This document shows positions 50,436 through 59,213 of a stretch of DNA of 64,000 nucleotides, piece after piece. Numbering within the stretch: position 1 is the first letter of the stretch; each line of letters opens with the position of its first letter. The stretch is from Paractinoplanes polyasparticus (lineage in GTDB: Bacteria > Actinomycetota > Actinomycetes > Mycobacteriales > Micromonosporaceae), in NCBI RefSeq assembly GCF_019710575.1, contig NZ_JAHWFK010000001.1:906232-970231 (forward strand), given 5' to 3'. Under the pieces are notes generated by a model that was given only the letters and a program-made list of their open reading frames with translations, did not search any database and was not told the origin of the DNA. Made by a program: the position numbers and the translations under genes.

Positions 50436-50886
50436 TTAGGGCTGAGCTGCTCCGGGGGTCAATAGCGAGATTTCGCGACTCATGCGCCGGAACCGAACGA
50501 GCTTGAGCCGATCGATCGATCAGCCTGCGCCGCTCCAGCACTCCTGCGCTTGCCCGCGGCCGCGGACTTAGGGACCTCCGCATTGGTGCGCTCCTCATTC
50601 ACGGGCTCGGGAACAGCTGGTTACTCGCGGTGAGGGCCCCGCGCGCCAGCGCACGCACGCAGCAACCAGGCCCGCGCACCGCCGCATGCACGCAGCAAGC
50701 AGGCCCGCGCACCGCCGCATGCACGCAGCAACCAAGCCCGCGCACCGCCGCATGCACGCAGCAACCAAGCCCGCGCACCGGCGCACGCACGCAGCAACCA
50801 GGCCCGCAGCAACCAGGCCCGCGCACCGGCGCATGCTCGCAGCGAGCAGGCCTCGGGGACGGGTGGGTGCTGTTAGCTTGTCGGCT
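50436..50886. other. Intergenic region with a 33-bp tandem repeat array
   Basis: About 450 bp between the galactoside operators and the next gene. Apart from the array (50662-50841) it contains GATCGATCGATC near 50512. No frame is convincing: the frames through the array are repeats, not proteins. Confidence 0.5.
50662..50841. repeat. 33-bp tandem repeat array
   Basis: Unit GCAACCAGGCCCGCGCACCG followed by CCGCATGCACGCA. Full copies start at 50662, 50695, 50728, 50761 and 50809, with a 15-bp partial copy at 50794. Eroded copies flank it on both sides (50640-50661, 50842-50851). Units differ at a few positions. Its right end is about 45 bp from the next start codon. There are no spacers, so it is not a CRISPR array. 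Confidence 0.9.
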
Positions 50887-51399
50887 GTGGACGTCGCCGG
50901 GATCCGCGAGGAGGTCGCGGTCATCGAGATTGTGCTGCGTGAGGTTCCGGATCCCGAGCTGGATCTGTCGGACCCGGGCATCTGGGACAAGATGCGGGCC
51001 GAACCGCCTCTTGTCGATCGGGCCGGCGTCCGGGCGGAGGCCACGGATGCTCTCCGGGCACTGCTCGACGCCTACGACGCCGGGCCCGAGTCGGTGCGGC
51101 AGGAGGTCCGCGAGGTCTTCCGGCAGCACGCGCTGTTCACGGGCAGCGTGGACCTCCCGCACGACTGGACGACAGCCGAGGAGTTCCGTCGGCGGCTGCT
51201 GCTCCTGTCAGCCGTCGACCAGGGCGCCGACACGCGCGACGAGCTGATCACGCTGTGGGGGACGTGTGAGCGGGCCCGCCGGCTGGGCATCGACGTCGAG
51301 GCCGTGCTGCTTGAGGTCGCCGGGTTGTCAAGCGATGTCGACCACTACGGAATGGGATCGATGCGGAAGCTGATCATGCGGGGCCGGGAGCGACACTGA
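50887..51399 (+). CDS. Hypothetical alpha-helical protein
   Basis: 170 residues, soluble, helical and acidic in the first half (VIEIVLREVPDPELDLSDPG, TDALRALLDAYDAGPESVRQ). A basic tail follows (GMGSMRKLIMRGRERH). Codon bias is that of a real gene. TAGCTT lies 7 nt before this GTG; a GTG at 50863 and a TTG at 50878 are alternatives. I do not recognise the family. It lies between the repeat array and the LacI gene, in the same direction as the latter. Confidence 0.6.
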   Translation: MDVAGIREEVAVIEIVLREVPDPELDLSDPGIWDKMRAEPPLVDRAGVRAEATDALRALLDAYDAGPESVRQEVREVFRQHALFTGSVDLPHDWTTAEEFRRRLLLLSAVDQGADTRDELITLWGTCERARRLGIDVEAVLLEVAGLSSDVDHYGMGSMRKLIMRGRERH

Positions 51400-51446
51400 G
51401 CCCGGCCGGCGGCGTCAGCAGGGGCGATGGCCGTACAGTGTTGGCC

Positions 51447-52466
51447 GTGACCGGGCCCAGGAAAGCGCGCCGCGCCACTGTGCATGACGTGGCTGCGGCG
51501 GCCGGCGTTTCGCGGGGAACGGTCAATCGGGTGCTCAACGGCGGGTATGTGTCGGCCGACGCGCGTACGGCCATTGAGGCCGCCATCGCCGAGGTGGGCT
51601 ATGTGCCCAACCGGGCGGCCAGCATGCTGGCCCGGCAGCGGTCGCAAGCTGTGGGATTCCTCGCGCTGGAGCCGCATTCGCTGTTGCTGGAGGATCCGAA
51701 CATCGGGGCGATCATGCTGGGGGCCAACTCGGCGTTGTCGCTGGCCGACCATCAGATGGTGAGCCTGGTCATCGACTCCGACCGGGACATGCAGCGGGTC
51801 GGGCGGTATCTGAGCGGCGGGTTCGTCGACGGGGCGATCATCGTGTCGGCCCGGTCGCACGACCCGATCATCCGGCTGATCGGGGAGATCGGGCTGCCGG
51901 TCACCTTTGTGGGGCACCCGCCCGACCTGGCGCGGGACATGCCGTACGTGGGGATCGACAACGCCGGATCGGCGCTGGCCATCACGAGGCGGCTGATGGC
52001 GACGGGACGGACCCGGATCGGCATGATCGCGGCGGCGCTCGACCGGGACTCGGGTGCCGACCGGCTCACCGGGTTCAAGCAGGCGCTGGCTGAGCGGTTC
52101 GACCCGGGGCTGGTGGCGGACGTGCCGCTCTACGACTACACGTACGGCGTGAAGGGTATGCGGGCGCTGCTCGACCGGGAGCCGGCGATCGACGGGGTGT
52201 TCGCGGCGTCCGACGCGGTGGCGGCCGGGGCGCTCGAGGCGCTGCGCGAAGCCGGGCGGCGGGTGCCCGAGGACGTCGGGCTGGTCGGGTTCGACGACAG
52301 CTCGTGGGCGCTGCGCACCCAGCCGCCGCTGTCCACCGTGCACCAGCCGGCCCGCGAGGTCGGCCGCAGCGCCGCCGAACTGGTGCTGCGGCAGATCGCC
52401 GGCGTCGAGCCGGTCGACCTGAGTGTCGTGCTCGACTCCCCCGTCGTCTGGCGCCACTCCGCCTGA
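51447..52466 (+). CDS. LacI family transcriptional regulator (galactoside operon)
   Basis: 339 residues. The HTH and hinge read TVHDVAAAAGVSRGTVNRVL and NGGYVSADARTAIEAAIAEV, then GYVPNRAASMLARQ. The sensor domain follows, ending VGLVGFDDSSWALRTQPPLS and TVHQPAREVGRSAAELVLRQ. TACAGT (51434-51439) lies 7 nt before this GTG, which I prefer to GTG 51438. It is divergent from, and about 1.1 kb away from, the galactoside operon whose two palindromes are the most likely targets. No copy of that palindrome is seen before its own gene. Confidence 0.9.
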   Translation: MTGPRKARRATVHDVAAAAGVSRGTVNRVLNGGYVSADARTAIEAAIAEVGYVPNRAASMLARQRSQAVGFLALEPHSLLLEDPNIGAIMLGANSALSLADHQMVSLVIDSDRDMQRVGRYLSGGFVDGAIIVSARSHDPIIRLIGEIGLPVTFVGHPPDLARDMPYVGIDNAGSALAITRRLMATGRTRIGMIAAALDRDSGADRLTGFKQALAERFDPGLVADVPLYDYTYGVKGMRALLDREPAIDGVFAASDAVAAGALEALREAGRRVPEDVGLVGFDDSSWALRTQPPLSTVHQPAREVGRSAAELVLRQIAGVEPVDLSVVLDSPVVWRHSA

Positions 52467-52620
52467 CACCTGACAGCTGGTGGTAGCCGAGGTGCGTGGT
52501 GGCCGTTTCGGCGAGCGAGCCGACGGTGGAGCCGGTAGGGGTGATGACTGCGGGACGCGAAGTACGATCGCTCGGCCATCCGACTGGCGCCGGCTCTTTC
52601 GTATGATTCAAAATGGACAG

Positions 52621-53094
52621 ATGCCGATACCAGCCCGCGTCGTCGTATTCGGCATCGGCGTGCTGCTGGCCGGCACCGGGATCGCTCTGAGCATCGAGGC
52701 GGACAGCGCCTACAACGTCAACATCGCCGAGTCGGGCGACGGCTGCGACCGCGACGGAATCAACATCGACTCCAGCACCGGTCTGTCCTTGGCGTGCGTC
52801 AGCTGGCGGGAAGACGCGGACCCGGGTCCCCGGTCGCCGTTCACCGAGCAGGAGAAGCAGCGGGTGTACGCGCTCGCCAAGGAGCTCGGCGGCGATGTTG
52901 CCGGGCTGACGGCCGACGACGAGGGGCGGGTCGAGTCGCTGGTGGACGAGATCGCCGCGGCGAACGGCGACCCGGACGAATCGGACGACGCGGCGGGGTC
53001 CCCGGGTCATATCGCGTTCCTGATCGGGATGCCGCTGGCGATCGGCGGCGGCATCTTCGTGCTGAGTCGCGGCTTCCGCGACCCGGAGTTCTGA
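52621..53094 (+). CDS. Two-pass membrane protein, unknown function
   Basis: 157 residues: helix 1 VVVFGIGVLLAGTGIALSI, a 90-residue acidic extracytoplasmic loop with two cysteines (DGCDRDGIN, SLACVSWR), and helix 2 HIAFLIGMPLAIGGGIFVLS. TATGAT (52602-52607) ends 13 nt before this ATG, so the leader is very short; an ATG at 52603 is possible but would overlap that box. No family is recognised. It converges with the next gene. Confidence 0.6.
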   Translation: MPIPARVVVFGIGVLLAGTGIALSIEADSAYNVNIAESGDGCDRDGINIDSSTGLSLACVSWREDADPGPRSPFTEQEKQRVYALAKELGGDVAGLTADDEGRVESLVDEIAAANGDPDESDDAAGSPGHIAFLIGMPLAIGGGIFVLSRGFRDPEF

Positions 53095-53143
53095 TTAAGG
53101 CGCGCTGAAGGCCTGACGCCCGATGCCGGGCGCGCGGAACCCG

Positions 53144-53896
53144 TCACTCTCTCCGGCGCTTGGCGAAGTCCCAGACGTCGCCGTCGTCCTCGTCGAGCAG
53201 TTGGCGTAGCTCCTCGGACTGGCCGCGCTCGACCAGCAGCCATATCTTGAGCTGCTCGGAGATGGTGCCGAGCTCGGTCGAGCCGCCCGTCGCAGCGCGC
53301 CACAGCAGGTCGCGGTCGAGCCAGAGCAGCAGGTCGGGCAGCCGCCGGTGGATCCGCTCGGCGACGGCGGGGGCCTCGGCCTCGTCGGTGACCACCCACT
53401 CTTCGTACCGGGAAGGGGCGTCCTCCGAGGTCACCTGCTGAACCCAGTTGACGTGCGACATGTCCGGACGCTTCTCGGGCGGATACCCGAGCGAGTGCTT
53501 CTCCCACTCCCAGTACGGGGCGAGCAGGAACCCCACGTGGACCGCGAACCGCGTAGCGCCGTCAGCCGAGGGCAGCGGATGCAAACCGACCAGCAGGGCG
53601 TCGCCGGCGTCGTTGTAGCGCCGGAAGACGTGCCTGTCCCGTGCGAACCCGTCCGCGGCCAGCAGCTTGGCGAGCGCGCGGGCGCAGGCGGACAGCGCCG
53701 GACCGGGCCGGGTGACCTGGTGCCGCTGCAGGGACCACCGCTTGCCGAGCAGCAGGTAGGCGGCGTACACCACGGCGGCGACGGCGGCCGCCAGCCCGGG
53801 CCAGCCGTTGTGGATGACGAGGGGTGGAGCCGCCGCTACCAGGGCCAGCGCCAGGGCCATGCGGTGCGCGCTCAGCCGGCGGGGACCTCGGGACAC
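53144..53896 (-). CDS. Membrane-anchored DUF4304-like protein
   Basis: 250 residues. Two N-terminal helices (MALALALVAAAPPLVI, AAAVAAVVYAAYLLLG) precede a soluble domain with LAADGFARDRHVFRRYNDAG, DALLVGLHPLPS and RFAVHVGFLLAPYWEW, resembling DUF4304, then SRYEEWVVTDEAEAPAVAER. The end is acidic (LLDEDDGDVWDFAKRR). The role is unknown. TAGAGT (53908-53903) exactly 6 nt before the GTG supports the start and leaderless expression. Confidence 0.7.
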   Translation of the reverse strand: MSRGPRRLSAHRMALALALVAAAPPLVIHNGWPGLAAAVAAVVYAAYLLLGKRWSLQRHQVTRPGPALSACARALAKLLAADGFARDRHVFRRYNDAGDALLVGLHPLPSADGATRFAVHVGFLLAPYWEWEKHSLGYPPEKRPDMSHVNWVQQVTSEDAPSRYEEWVVTDEAEAPAVAERIHRRLPDLLLWLDRDLLWRAATGGSTELGTISEQLKIWLLVERGQSEELRQLLDEDDGDVWDFAKRRRE

Positions 53897-53922
53897 CGAC
53901 CGACTCTATCCGCCGCCACCGC

Positions 53923-55290
53923 TCAGGCCGGCACGGCGGGCAGCCTCGACTGGGCGGCCGCGACCGCCTCGCCGGACAGCGCGTGGTCGGCCATCTCGCC
54001 CGACAGGAATTTTCCGTACGCCGGAAGGTCGAGATGACCATGGCCGCAGAGCGCCGTGAGAATCACCTTGGACTCCCCGGTCTCCTTGCACCGCAACGCC
54101 TCCTCGATGCAGGCCGCGAGCGCGTGGGTCGGCTCCGGGGCCGGGATGATGCCCTCGGAGCGGGCGAACGCCACCCCGGCCTCGAAGCACTCGCGCTGCG
54201 TCTTGGCCACGGCCTCCATCAGCCCGAGCTCGTAGACGTGCGAGATCAGCGGGGCCATGCCGTGGTAGCGCAGCCCGCCCGCGTGGATCGGGTCGGGGAT
54301 GAAGTCGTGACCGAGCGTGTGCATCTTCATCAGGGGCGTCATCCCGGCGGTGTCGCCGAAGTCGTACGCGTAGACGCCCTTGGTCAGCGACGGGCAGGAC
54401 GCCGGCTCGACCGCGCGGATCACCGGCGCCATCCGGCCCGCCAGTTTCTCGCGCAGGAACGGGAACGCGAGCCCGGCGAAGTTGGAGCCGCCGCCCGTGC
54501 AGCCGACGATCACATCGGGTACGGCGCCGACCTTGGCCAGCTGGAGCAGGGCCTCCTCGCCGATGACCGTCTGGTGCAGGAGCACGTGGTTGAGCACGCT
54601 GCCGAGGGCGTAGTTTGTATCCGGGTGCTGGGCGGCGACCTCGACGGCCTCGCTGATCGCGATACCCAGCGAGCCAGGTGAGTCGGGGTCGTCGGCCAGC
54701 ATCTTGCGCCCGGCCTCGGTCAGCTCGGACGGGGACGGGTGGACGATGCCGCCGAACGTCTCGATCATCAGTTTGCGGTACGGCTTCTGGTCGTACGAGG
54801 CCCGGACCTGCCAGATCTCGCACTCGAGGCCGAACTGGGCGGCCGCGAAGGCCAGGGCCGTGCCCCACTGACCAGCGCCGGTCTCGGTGGTGAGCCGCCG
54901 GATGCCGGCCGAGGCGTTGTAGTAGGCCTGGGGCACCGCGGTGTTGGGCTTGTGCGATCCGGCCGGCGAGACACCCTCGTACTTGTAATAGATCTTCGCG
55001 GGCGTGCCGAGCGCCTTCTCGAGCCGGTGCGCGCGGTACAGCGGCGACGGCCGCCACAGTCGATAGACCTCGAGCACCTCGGGCGGGATGGTCACGTAGC
55101 GCTCGGTCGTGACCTCCTGCTCGATGAGGGCCATCGGGAACAGCGGCGCCAGGTCGTCCGGCCCGACCGGTTGCAGGGTGCCGGGGTGCAGCACGGGCGG
55201 GGGCGGGCTCGGCAGGTCCGGCACGATGTTGTACCAGCTGGTCGGCATCTCCGATTCGGACAGCAGGATCTTCGTGGCGTCGTCGCTCAT
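53923..55290 (-). CDS. trpB2: TrpB2-type PLP enzyme (tryptophan synthase beta-like)
   Basis: 455 residues. The PLP lysine is Lys114 in AGSHKPNTA, followed by [40 protein letters not shown] (phosphate-binding Gly-rich loop) and the C-terminal [20 protein letters not shown]. The N-terminal block [20 protein letters not shown], and [20 protein letters not shown], separate TrpB2 from TrpB1. TrpB2 proteins make tryptophan from indole and serine, or act on other beta-replacement substrates, without tight TrpA binding. No other trp gene is nearby. The gene is divergent from a TetR regulator 72 bp away. Confidence 0.92.
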   Translation of the reverse strand: MSDDATKILLSESEMPTSWYNIVPDLPSPPPPVLHPGTLQPVGPDDLAPLFPMALIEQEVTTERYVTIPPEVLEVYRLWRPSPLYRAHRLEKALGTPAKIYYKYEGVSPAGSHKPNTAVPQAYYNASAGIRRLTTETGAGQWGTALAFAAAQFGLECEIWQVRASYDQKPYRKLMIETFGGIVHPSPSELTEAGRKMLADDPDSPGSLGIAISEAVEVAAQHPDTNYALGSVLNHVLLHQTVIGEEALLQLAKVGAVPDVIVGCTGGGSNFAGLAFPFLREKLAGRMAPVIRAVEPASCPSLTKGVYAYDFGDTAGMTPLMKMHTLGHDFIPDPIHAGGLRYHGMAPLISHVYELGLMEAVAKTQRECFEAGVAFARSEGIIPAPEPTHALAACIEEALRCKETGESKVILTALCGHGHLDLPAYGKFLSGEMADHALSGEAVAAAQSRLPAVPA

Positions 55291-55350
55291 TCCCCGATCA
55301 TGCACCCTGCGGCCCTCGTCAACAGCCGTTTACATCCGTTCGAGGACCGG

Positions 55351-55356
55351 TACGCT
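55351..55356 (+). promoter_or_regulatory. Leaderless -10 element (TACGCT) of the TetR gene
   Basis: TACGCT is followed by GTTCGG and the GTG at 55363. TTTACA (55329-55334) could be part of the same promoter region. Confidence 0.5.
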
Positions 55357-55362
55357 GTTCGG

Positions 55363-55959
55363 GTGACCAGCCCTTCACCGACCACCCGCCGCCGCGACGC
55401 CGCACGCACGCGCCAGCTGCTGCTCGAGGCCGCCCGGCAGCGGTTCGCCAACGACGGGTACGCGGCCACGACCGTCCGCGACATCGCCGACGACGCCGGG
55501 GTGAACGTGGCGCTGATCAGCCGCTACTTCCAGTCCAAGGAGGGCCTGTTCGAGGCCTGCCTGACCAGCGCCGTCGACGACATGCGGCGCGCGGCCGGCA
55601 CGGCGACCCTGGCCGAGGTGCCGGAACGGATCGCCGAGCAGGCGGCCGGCATCGATTCCGACGGCTTCCCGCGCCAGCTGGTGCTGCTGCTGCGCTCCTC
55701 GGGCGATGCCCGGGCCGACGAGATCCGGGTCGGCATCCTGCGCACGTACGCCCGGAACCTCGCCGTCCTGGCCGGCTGGACCGAGGGCGACGACGACCTG
55801 CTGCTGCGCGCCCAGATCACCATCGCGGCCTCGCTCGGCATCGCGATGCTGCGCTCGAAGACGAAGCTCGAGCCGCTCGCCTCGGCGACCAAGGAACAGC
55901 TGGTCGGCCCGCTCGCCGACCTCGTCGGGGCGGTGCTGTCGAAGAAACCCGCCACGTAG
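55363..55959 (+). CDS. TetR family transcriptional regulator
   Basis: 198 residues. The HTH is AARQRFANDGYAATTVRDIA, then DDAGVNVALISRYFQSKEGLFEACL. The all-helical ligand domain is of the TetR_C type (GFPRQLVLLLRSSGDARADE). It is divergent from trpB2 and its stop codon overlaps the promoter box of the nitronate monooxygenase gene, so either neighbour could be its target. Confidence 0.93.
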   Translation: MTSPSPTTRRRDAARTRQLLLEAARQRFANDGYAATTVRDIADDAGVNVALISRYFQSKEGLFEACLTSAVDDMRRAAGTATLAEVPERIAEQAAGIDSDGFPRQLVLLLRSSGDARADEIRVGILRTYARNLAVLAGWTEGDDDLLLRAQITIAASLGIAMLRSKTKLEPLASATKEQLVGPLADLVGAVLSKKPAT

Positions 55960-55962
55960 GGT
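55957..55962 (+). promoter_or_regulatory. Leaderless -10 element (TAGGGT) of the nitronate monooxygenase gene
   Basis: TAGGGT, whose TAG is the stop of the TetR gene, is followed by CGGCTC and the ATG at 55969. Confidence 0.5.
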
Positions 55963-55968
55963 CGGCTC

Positions 55969-56967
55969 ATGCACGACCTGATCCGGCCCCTCGTCGTCGC
56001 GCCGATGGCGGGCGGTCCCTCCACACCGGCCCTGGTCACGGCGGCCACCGCGGCGGGCGCGACCGGCTTCCTGGCCGCCGGCTACAAGTCTCCCCCGGCG
56101 GTCGAGGCCGAGCTCCGGGCGGTCGGCGGGGCGTACGGGCTGAACATCTTCGTGCCGGGACCGCCGGCCGACGGGCGGGCCGTGGAGCGCTACCGCGAGC
56201 TGCTGCGCCCCGAGGCCGAGCGCTACGGGGTCGAGCTGCCCGCGCTGCGACTCGACGACGACGATCATTTCCCCGAGAAGGTCGAGCTGGCCATCGCGTA
56301 CGGCGTTCCGCTCGTCAGCTTCACCTTCGGGGTGCCGGAGCGGGCCGTGGTGACCGCGTTGCAACGGGCCGGCTCACGCGTGCTGATCACCGTGACGTCA
56401 GCCGGCGAGGCCGCGCGGGCCCTCGCCGTCGGGCCGGACGCGCTGATCGCGCAGGGTGGCCCGGCCGGCGGCCACTCGGCCACCACCAGCCCGGCCGGCT
56501 TCACCGGCGACACCACCACCCTGGAGGTCCTCGCGGCCGTCAAGGCGGAGGTGCCGGTCGTCGCGGCCGGCGGCGTGGCCACGGCCGCCGACGTCGAGCG
56601 GCTGCTCGCGGCCGGGGCGGTGGCGGTGCAGTGCGGCACGGCGTTCCTGCTGGCCGACGAGGCCGGCACCCGTCCCGCGCAGCGCGAGTTCATGCTGGCC
56701 GGGCGGGCCACCGCGACGGTGGTGACGCGGGCCTTCACCGGGCACCCGGCGCGGGCGCTGCGCAACCGGTTCACCGACACCTACACCGCGGTGGCGCCGA
56801 TCGGCTACCCGGCCGTGCACCACCTGACAGCGCCGATCCGGGCCGCTGCGGCTCAGGCCGCCGACGCCGACGGCATCAACCTGTGGGCCGGCGCCGGCTT
56901 CCGCTCCGCGCGCAGCGGCACCACCGCGGCGCTGGTGGCCAGGCTCATGCCCGGTTCCCAGTCGTAG
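55969..56967 (+). CDS. Nitronate monooxygenase (NMO/2-nitropropane dioxygenase family)
   Basis: 332 residues of the FMN TIM-barrel family: PLVVAPMAGGPSTPALVTAA, TGFLAAGYKS, YGLNIFVPG, DALIAQGGPAGGHS (FMN phosphate/active-site loop with His), VPVVAAGGVATAADVERLLA and AGAVAVQCGTAFLLADEAG. It detoxifies propionate 3-nitronate or related nitronates, or acts as an enoyl-reductase-like FMN enzyme. The C-terminal 30 codons are antisense to a decayed STAS frame. Confidence 0.92.
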   Translation: MHDLIRPLVVAPMAGGPSTPALVTAATAAGATGFLAAGYKSPPAVEAELRAVGGAYGLNIFVPGPPADGRAVERYRELLRPEAERYGVELPALRLDDDDHFPEKVELAIAYGVPLVSFTFGVPERAVVTALQRAGSRVLITVTSAGEAARALAVGPDALIAQGGPAGGHSATTSPAGFTGDTTTLEVLAAVKAEVPVVAAGGVATAADVERLLAAGAVAVQCGTAFLLADEAGTRPAQREFMLAGRATATVVTRAFTGHPARALRNRFTDTYTAVAPIGYPAVHHLTAPIRAAAAQAADADGINLWAGAGFRSARSGTTAALVARLMPGSQS

Positions 56968-57135
56968 CGGCCGGCCCAGCCGAGCACGTCGATCGTCCGG
57001 CGCACCTCGGGCGACGGATCGCGCATCCAGAGCCGGCGACCGGCGTCCGGACCCGCTGGGTCGTCCGCGCCAGGCCCCGGGCGCCGCCGATGTCGACGAA
57101 GGTGACGGCCGACAGATCGCGGAGTTCGTGGCGCG
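56950..57135 (-). pseudogene. Frameshifted remnant of a STAS-domain (anti-sigma antagonist-like) gene
   Basis: On the minus strand, 57133 to about 57050 encodes RHELRDLSAVTFVDIGGARG and LARTTQRV, the typical STAS strand-helix around the phosphoacceptor region (DLSxVTFVD). The sequence then continues in another frame as RRLWMRDPSPEVRRTIDVLG and WAGRYDWEPGM, the usual end of STAS domains. The N-terminal half is absent. One indel (or a sequencing error) separates the two parts. It lies between the nitronate monooxygenase and GNAT genes. Confidence 0.6.
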
Positions 57136-57161
57136 GGGGGCTCGGGGCGCCGCCGCCCCCT

Positions 57162-57902
57162 TCAGAAGGCGTACAGCTGATACCGGCTGATCTCGTGGAA
57201 GCCCAGGCGCTCGTAGACCGGGACGGCGATCGGGGTGGAGGTCAGCGCGGCCATCGGGATGCCCCGCACGGCCGCCCGGCGCAGGACGGCCTGGGTCAGG
57301 GCGGCGCCGATGCCACGGCGACGGTGGTCGGGACGGGTGCCCACGAAGTACAGCGTCACGAGGCCGTCGGTGAACCACGCCTCGGCGGTGCCGGCGATCC
57401 GGCCGTCGTCGAGGCGGGCCGCCAGGCGCAGCACGGCGTGGCCGAAGGTCTTCTCGCGCTCAGCCGCCCTCGGCGCCGCCTCGGGCGGGATTCCGGAGAC
57501 CTGCGCGTACGCGGTGACGAACTCGCCGATGTCGCGGGCGTCCTCGATGGAGACGCCGGACGGTTCGGGCACCACCGAGGCGGCGGCGACCTCGGCCACC
57601 ATGACGGGCAGGCGGCTTACCGGCCGGGCGCCCAGGGCTTCGAGGGCCTCGGCGGTGCCGGGGTCGCTGTCCGCGCCGACCCACCACACGCGCGGGACGC
57701 CGTCGAGAAGGTCACCGGCCTGCGCGTACGCCTCGGCCGGGGCCCGGCCGGCCAGGCGCACCACGCCGTTGAGCGGAGCGTGCGGCAGGCCGCTGCGGTA
57801 GACGTCACCCGTCGCTGGGCCGTCGTTCCAGCCCAGTAGGTACGACCGGTTGGCGGCCAGCACAGTTTGGACGAGCCCGTCGGCCCGGTCCCGGTGGATC
57901 AT
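57162..57902 (-). CDS. GNAT family N-acetyltransferase
   Basis: 246 residues. The C-terminal GNAT core has GTAEAWFTDGLVTLYFVGTR, PDHRRRGIGAALTQAVLRRA (acetyl-CoA pyrophosphate loop) and AVPVYERLGFHEISRYQLY. The N-terminal half is a second, degenerate GNAT-like module (HAPLNGVVRLAG, VWWVGADSDPGTAEALEALG), so this is a double-domain form. Its ATG overlaps the stop of the SnoaL-like gene (ATGA), making a two-gene operon. Substrate is unknown. The similar-sized GNAT gene at 58325 shares the same layout. Confidence 0.87.
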   Translation of the reverse strand: MIHRDRADGLVQTVLAANRSYLLGWNDGPATGDVYRSGLPHAPLNGVVRLAGRAPAEAYAQAGDLLDGVPRVWWVGADSDPGTAEALEALGARPVSRLPVMVAEVAAASVVPEPSGVSIEDARDIGEFVTAYAQVSGIPPEAAPRAAEREKTFGHAVLRLAARLDDGRIAGTAEAWFTDGLVTLYFVGTRPDHRRRGIGAALTQAVLRRAAVRGIPMAALTSTPIAVPVYERLGFHEISRYQLYAF

Positions 57903-58222
57903 GCCCGGATGGTCATCCGCGAGACGCGGTCGCCGGCGGCGCGGAACGTGAAGTGGCTCGGGCCGTTGAAGCCGTTGCCACCGACCGCGGCCGTGACAAC
58001 CGTCTCGTCGCCGGCCCGGCTCACCTGCTCGACCGCGAGGGTGACCTGCTTGCCGATGAACTCGCGATCGCTCCACCCGCGGATGGCCTCGGCGCCGCGG
58101 AACTCGCGGCCCCAGTCGTCGACGACGCCGTCGGCCGTGAACCCGGCCAGGAACGCGTCGGTGTCGTGGGCGTTGGCCGCGTCGAGCAGCCGCTTCGTGG
58201 GTGCGTCGAGCTCTGCTGTCAC
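57899..58222 (-). CDS. SnoaL-like (NTF2 fold) protein
   Basis: 107 residues: TKRLLDAANAHDTDAFLAGF, TADGVVDDWGREFRGAEAIR, GWSDREFIGKQVTLAVEQV and GNGFNGPSHFTFRAAGDRVS match the SnoaL_2/NTF2 cone fold used by small-molecule isomerases, cyclases and as a ligand-binding scaffold. The GTG start is preceded by CAATCT at 6 nt. It overlaps the downstream GNAT gene. Confidence 0.85.
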   Translation of the reverse strand: MTAELDAPTKRLLDAANAHDTDAFLAGFTADGVVDDWGREFRGAEAIRGWSDREFIGKQVTLAVEQVSRAGDETVVTAAVGGNGFNGPSHFTFRAAGDRVSRMTIRA

Positions 58223-58324
58223 GCTGCCAGATTGCCACGCACCGCTGGACCGCGTGTCCCGCGCCGCACGTGAGCCTGCCCATACCGGGCCCGCGGCGAG
58301 GGTGCGAACTCCTACGTTGGGATG

Positions 58325-59089
58325 GTGACTCTGGTTGACACCGCTGACATCGCGGCCCGCGCCTGGCTCGGCGCCCTGAAGCTTCTCGCCGGCTCGCAGC
58401 GCGACGGGTGGTTCAGCCAGACGCCCGGCGGCACCGCCGAGATCGTCACGGGCGCGCCGTTCCCCTCGCTGAACGGCGTCGCCGCGATCACCCGCGACCC
58501 GTCGCCCGACGAGATCGCCGAGCTCGCCGCCTCGCCCCGGCTCAACGACGTGGCGTGGACGATCCACGTGCGCGGCGACGACGTCGACGAGCGGATCGTC
58601 GGCGTCGCCGACAAGCACGGCCTCACCGGCAGCATGCCGCTGCCGTTCATGGTGCGCGAGCTGACCGCGGCGGACGCGGCCGACGTTCCCACCGCGCGCC
58701 GCATCACGAGTTCCGACAGCATGTCGTACCAGCGCACAATGGCGGCCGGGTTCGAGGCGCCGGAACCGCTGTTCACGATCTTCGCCGAACCCGCCGTCGT
58801 CGAGCTGCCGGGTGCGAGCGGCTACCTGGTCGAGGTCGACGGGGTGCCGGTGGCCACGTCGTTCGGCTTGCTGATGGGCGACCAGGTGGGTGTCTTCAAT
58901 GTCGCCGTGCCGCCCGCCTTCCGGCGCAAGGGCTACGGCCGGGTCGCGACCGCCGCGGTCCTCCGGGACGCCTACGCGGCCGGTGCCCGCACCGCCTTCC
59001 TGCACGCCACGCCGGACGGGCTCCCGCTCTACCGCGCGATGGGTTTCGAGCCGGCCGAGAACTGGACGGTGTTCGCCGCGGGCGCATGA
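58325..59089 (+). CDS. GNAT family N-acetyltransferase (double domain)
   Basis: 254 residues. The N-terminal half (WFSQTPGGTAEIVTGAPFPS, LNGVAAITRDPSPDEI) is a degenerate GNAT lobe. The C-terminal half carries NVAVPPAFRRKGYGRVATAA, AGARTAFLHATPDGLPLYRA and MGFEPAENWTVFAAG. TACGTT (58313-58318) lies exactly 6 nt before the GTG at 58325, which I prefer to the ATG one codon upstream. It is divergent from the SnoaL/GNAT operon and may be a paralogue of the GNAT there. Confidence 0.87.
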   Translation: MTLVDTADIAARAWLGALKLLAGSQRDGWFSQTPGGTAEIVTGAPFPSLNGVAAITRDPSPDEIAELAASPRLNDVAWTIHVRGDDVDERIVGVADKHGLTGSMPLPFMVRELTAADAADVPTARRITSSDSMSYQRTMAAGFEAPEPLFTIFAEPAVVELPGASGYLVEVDGVPVATSFGLLMGDQVGVFNVAVPPAFRRKGYGRVATAAVLRDAYAAGARTAFLHATPDGLPLYRAMGFEPAENWTVFAAGA

Positions 59090-59213
59090 CCCACTCATCG
59101 GCCGCCCGGTCGGGCGGGCAGCGCTCTGCGGAGAACTCCCGGCGAGCCGGGCGGCCGCCCACCTGCGCGGCGACGAGCGGCGCGGAGCAGCTGTTAGCGG
59201 CTCGCGGGACGGG

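Noticed and set aside
50662..50841. CRISPR array
   Set aside because: The 33-bp units are directly adjacent with no unique spacers, and no cas gene is present.
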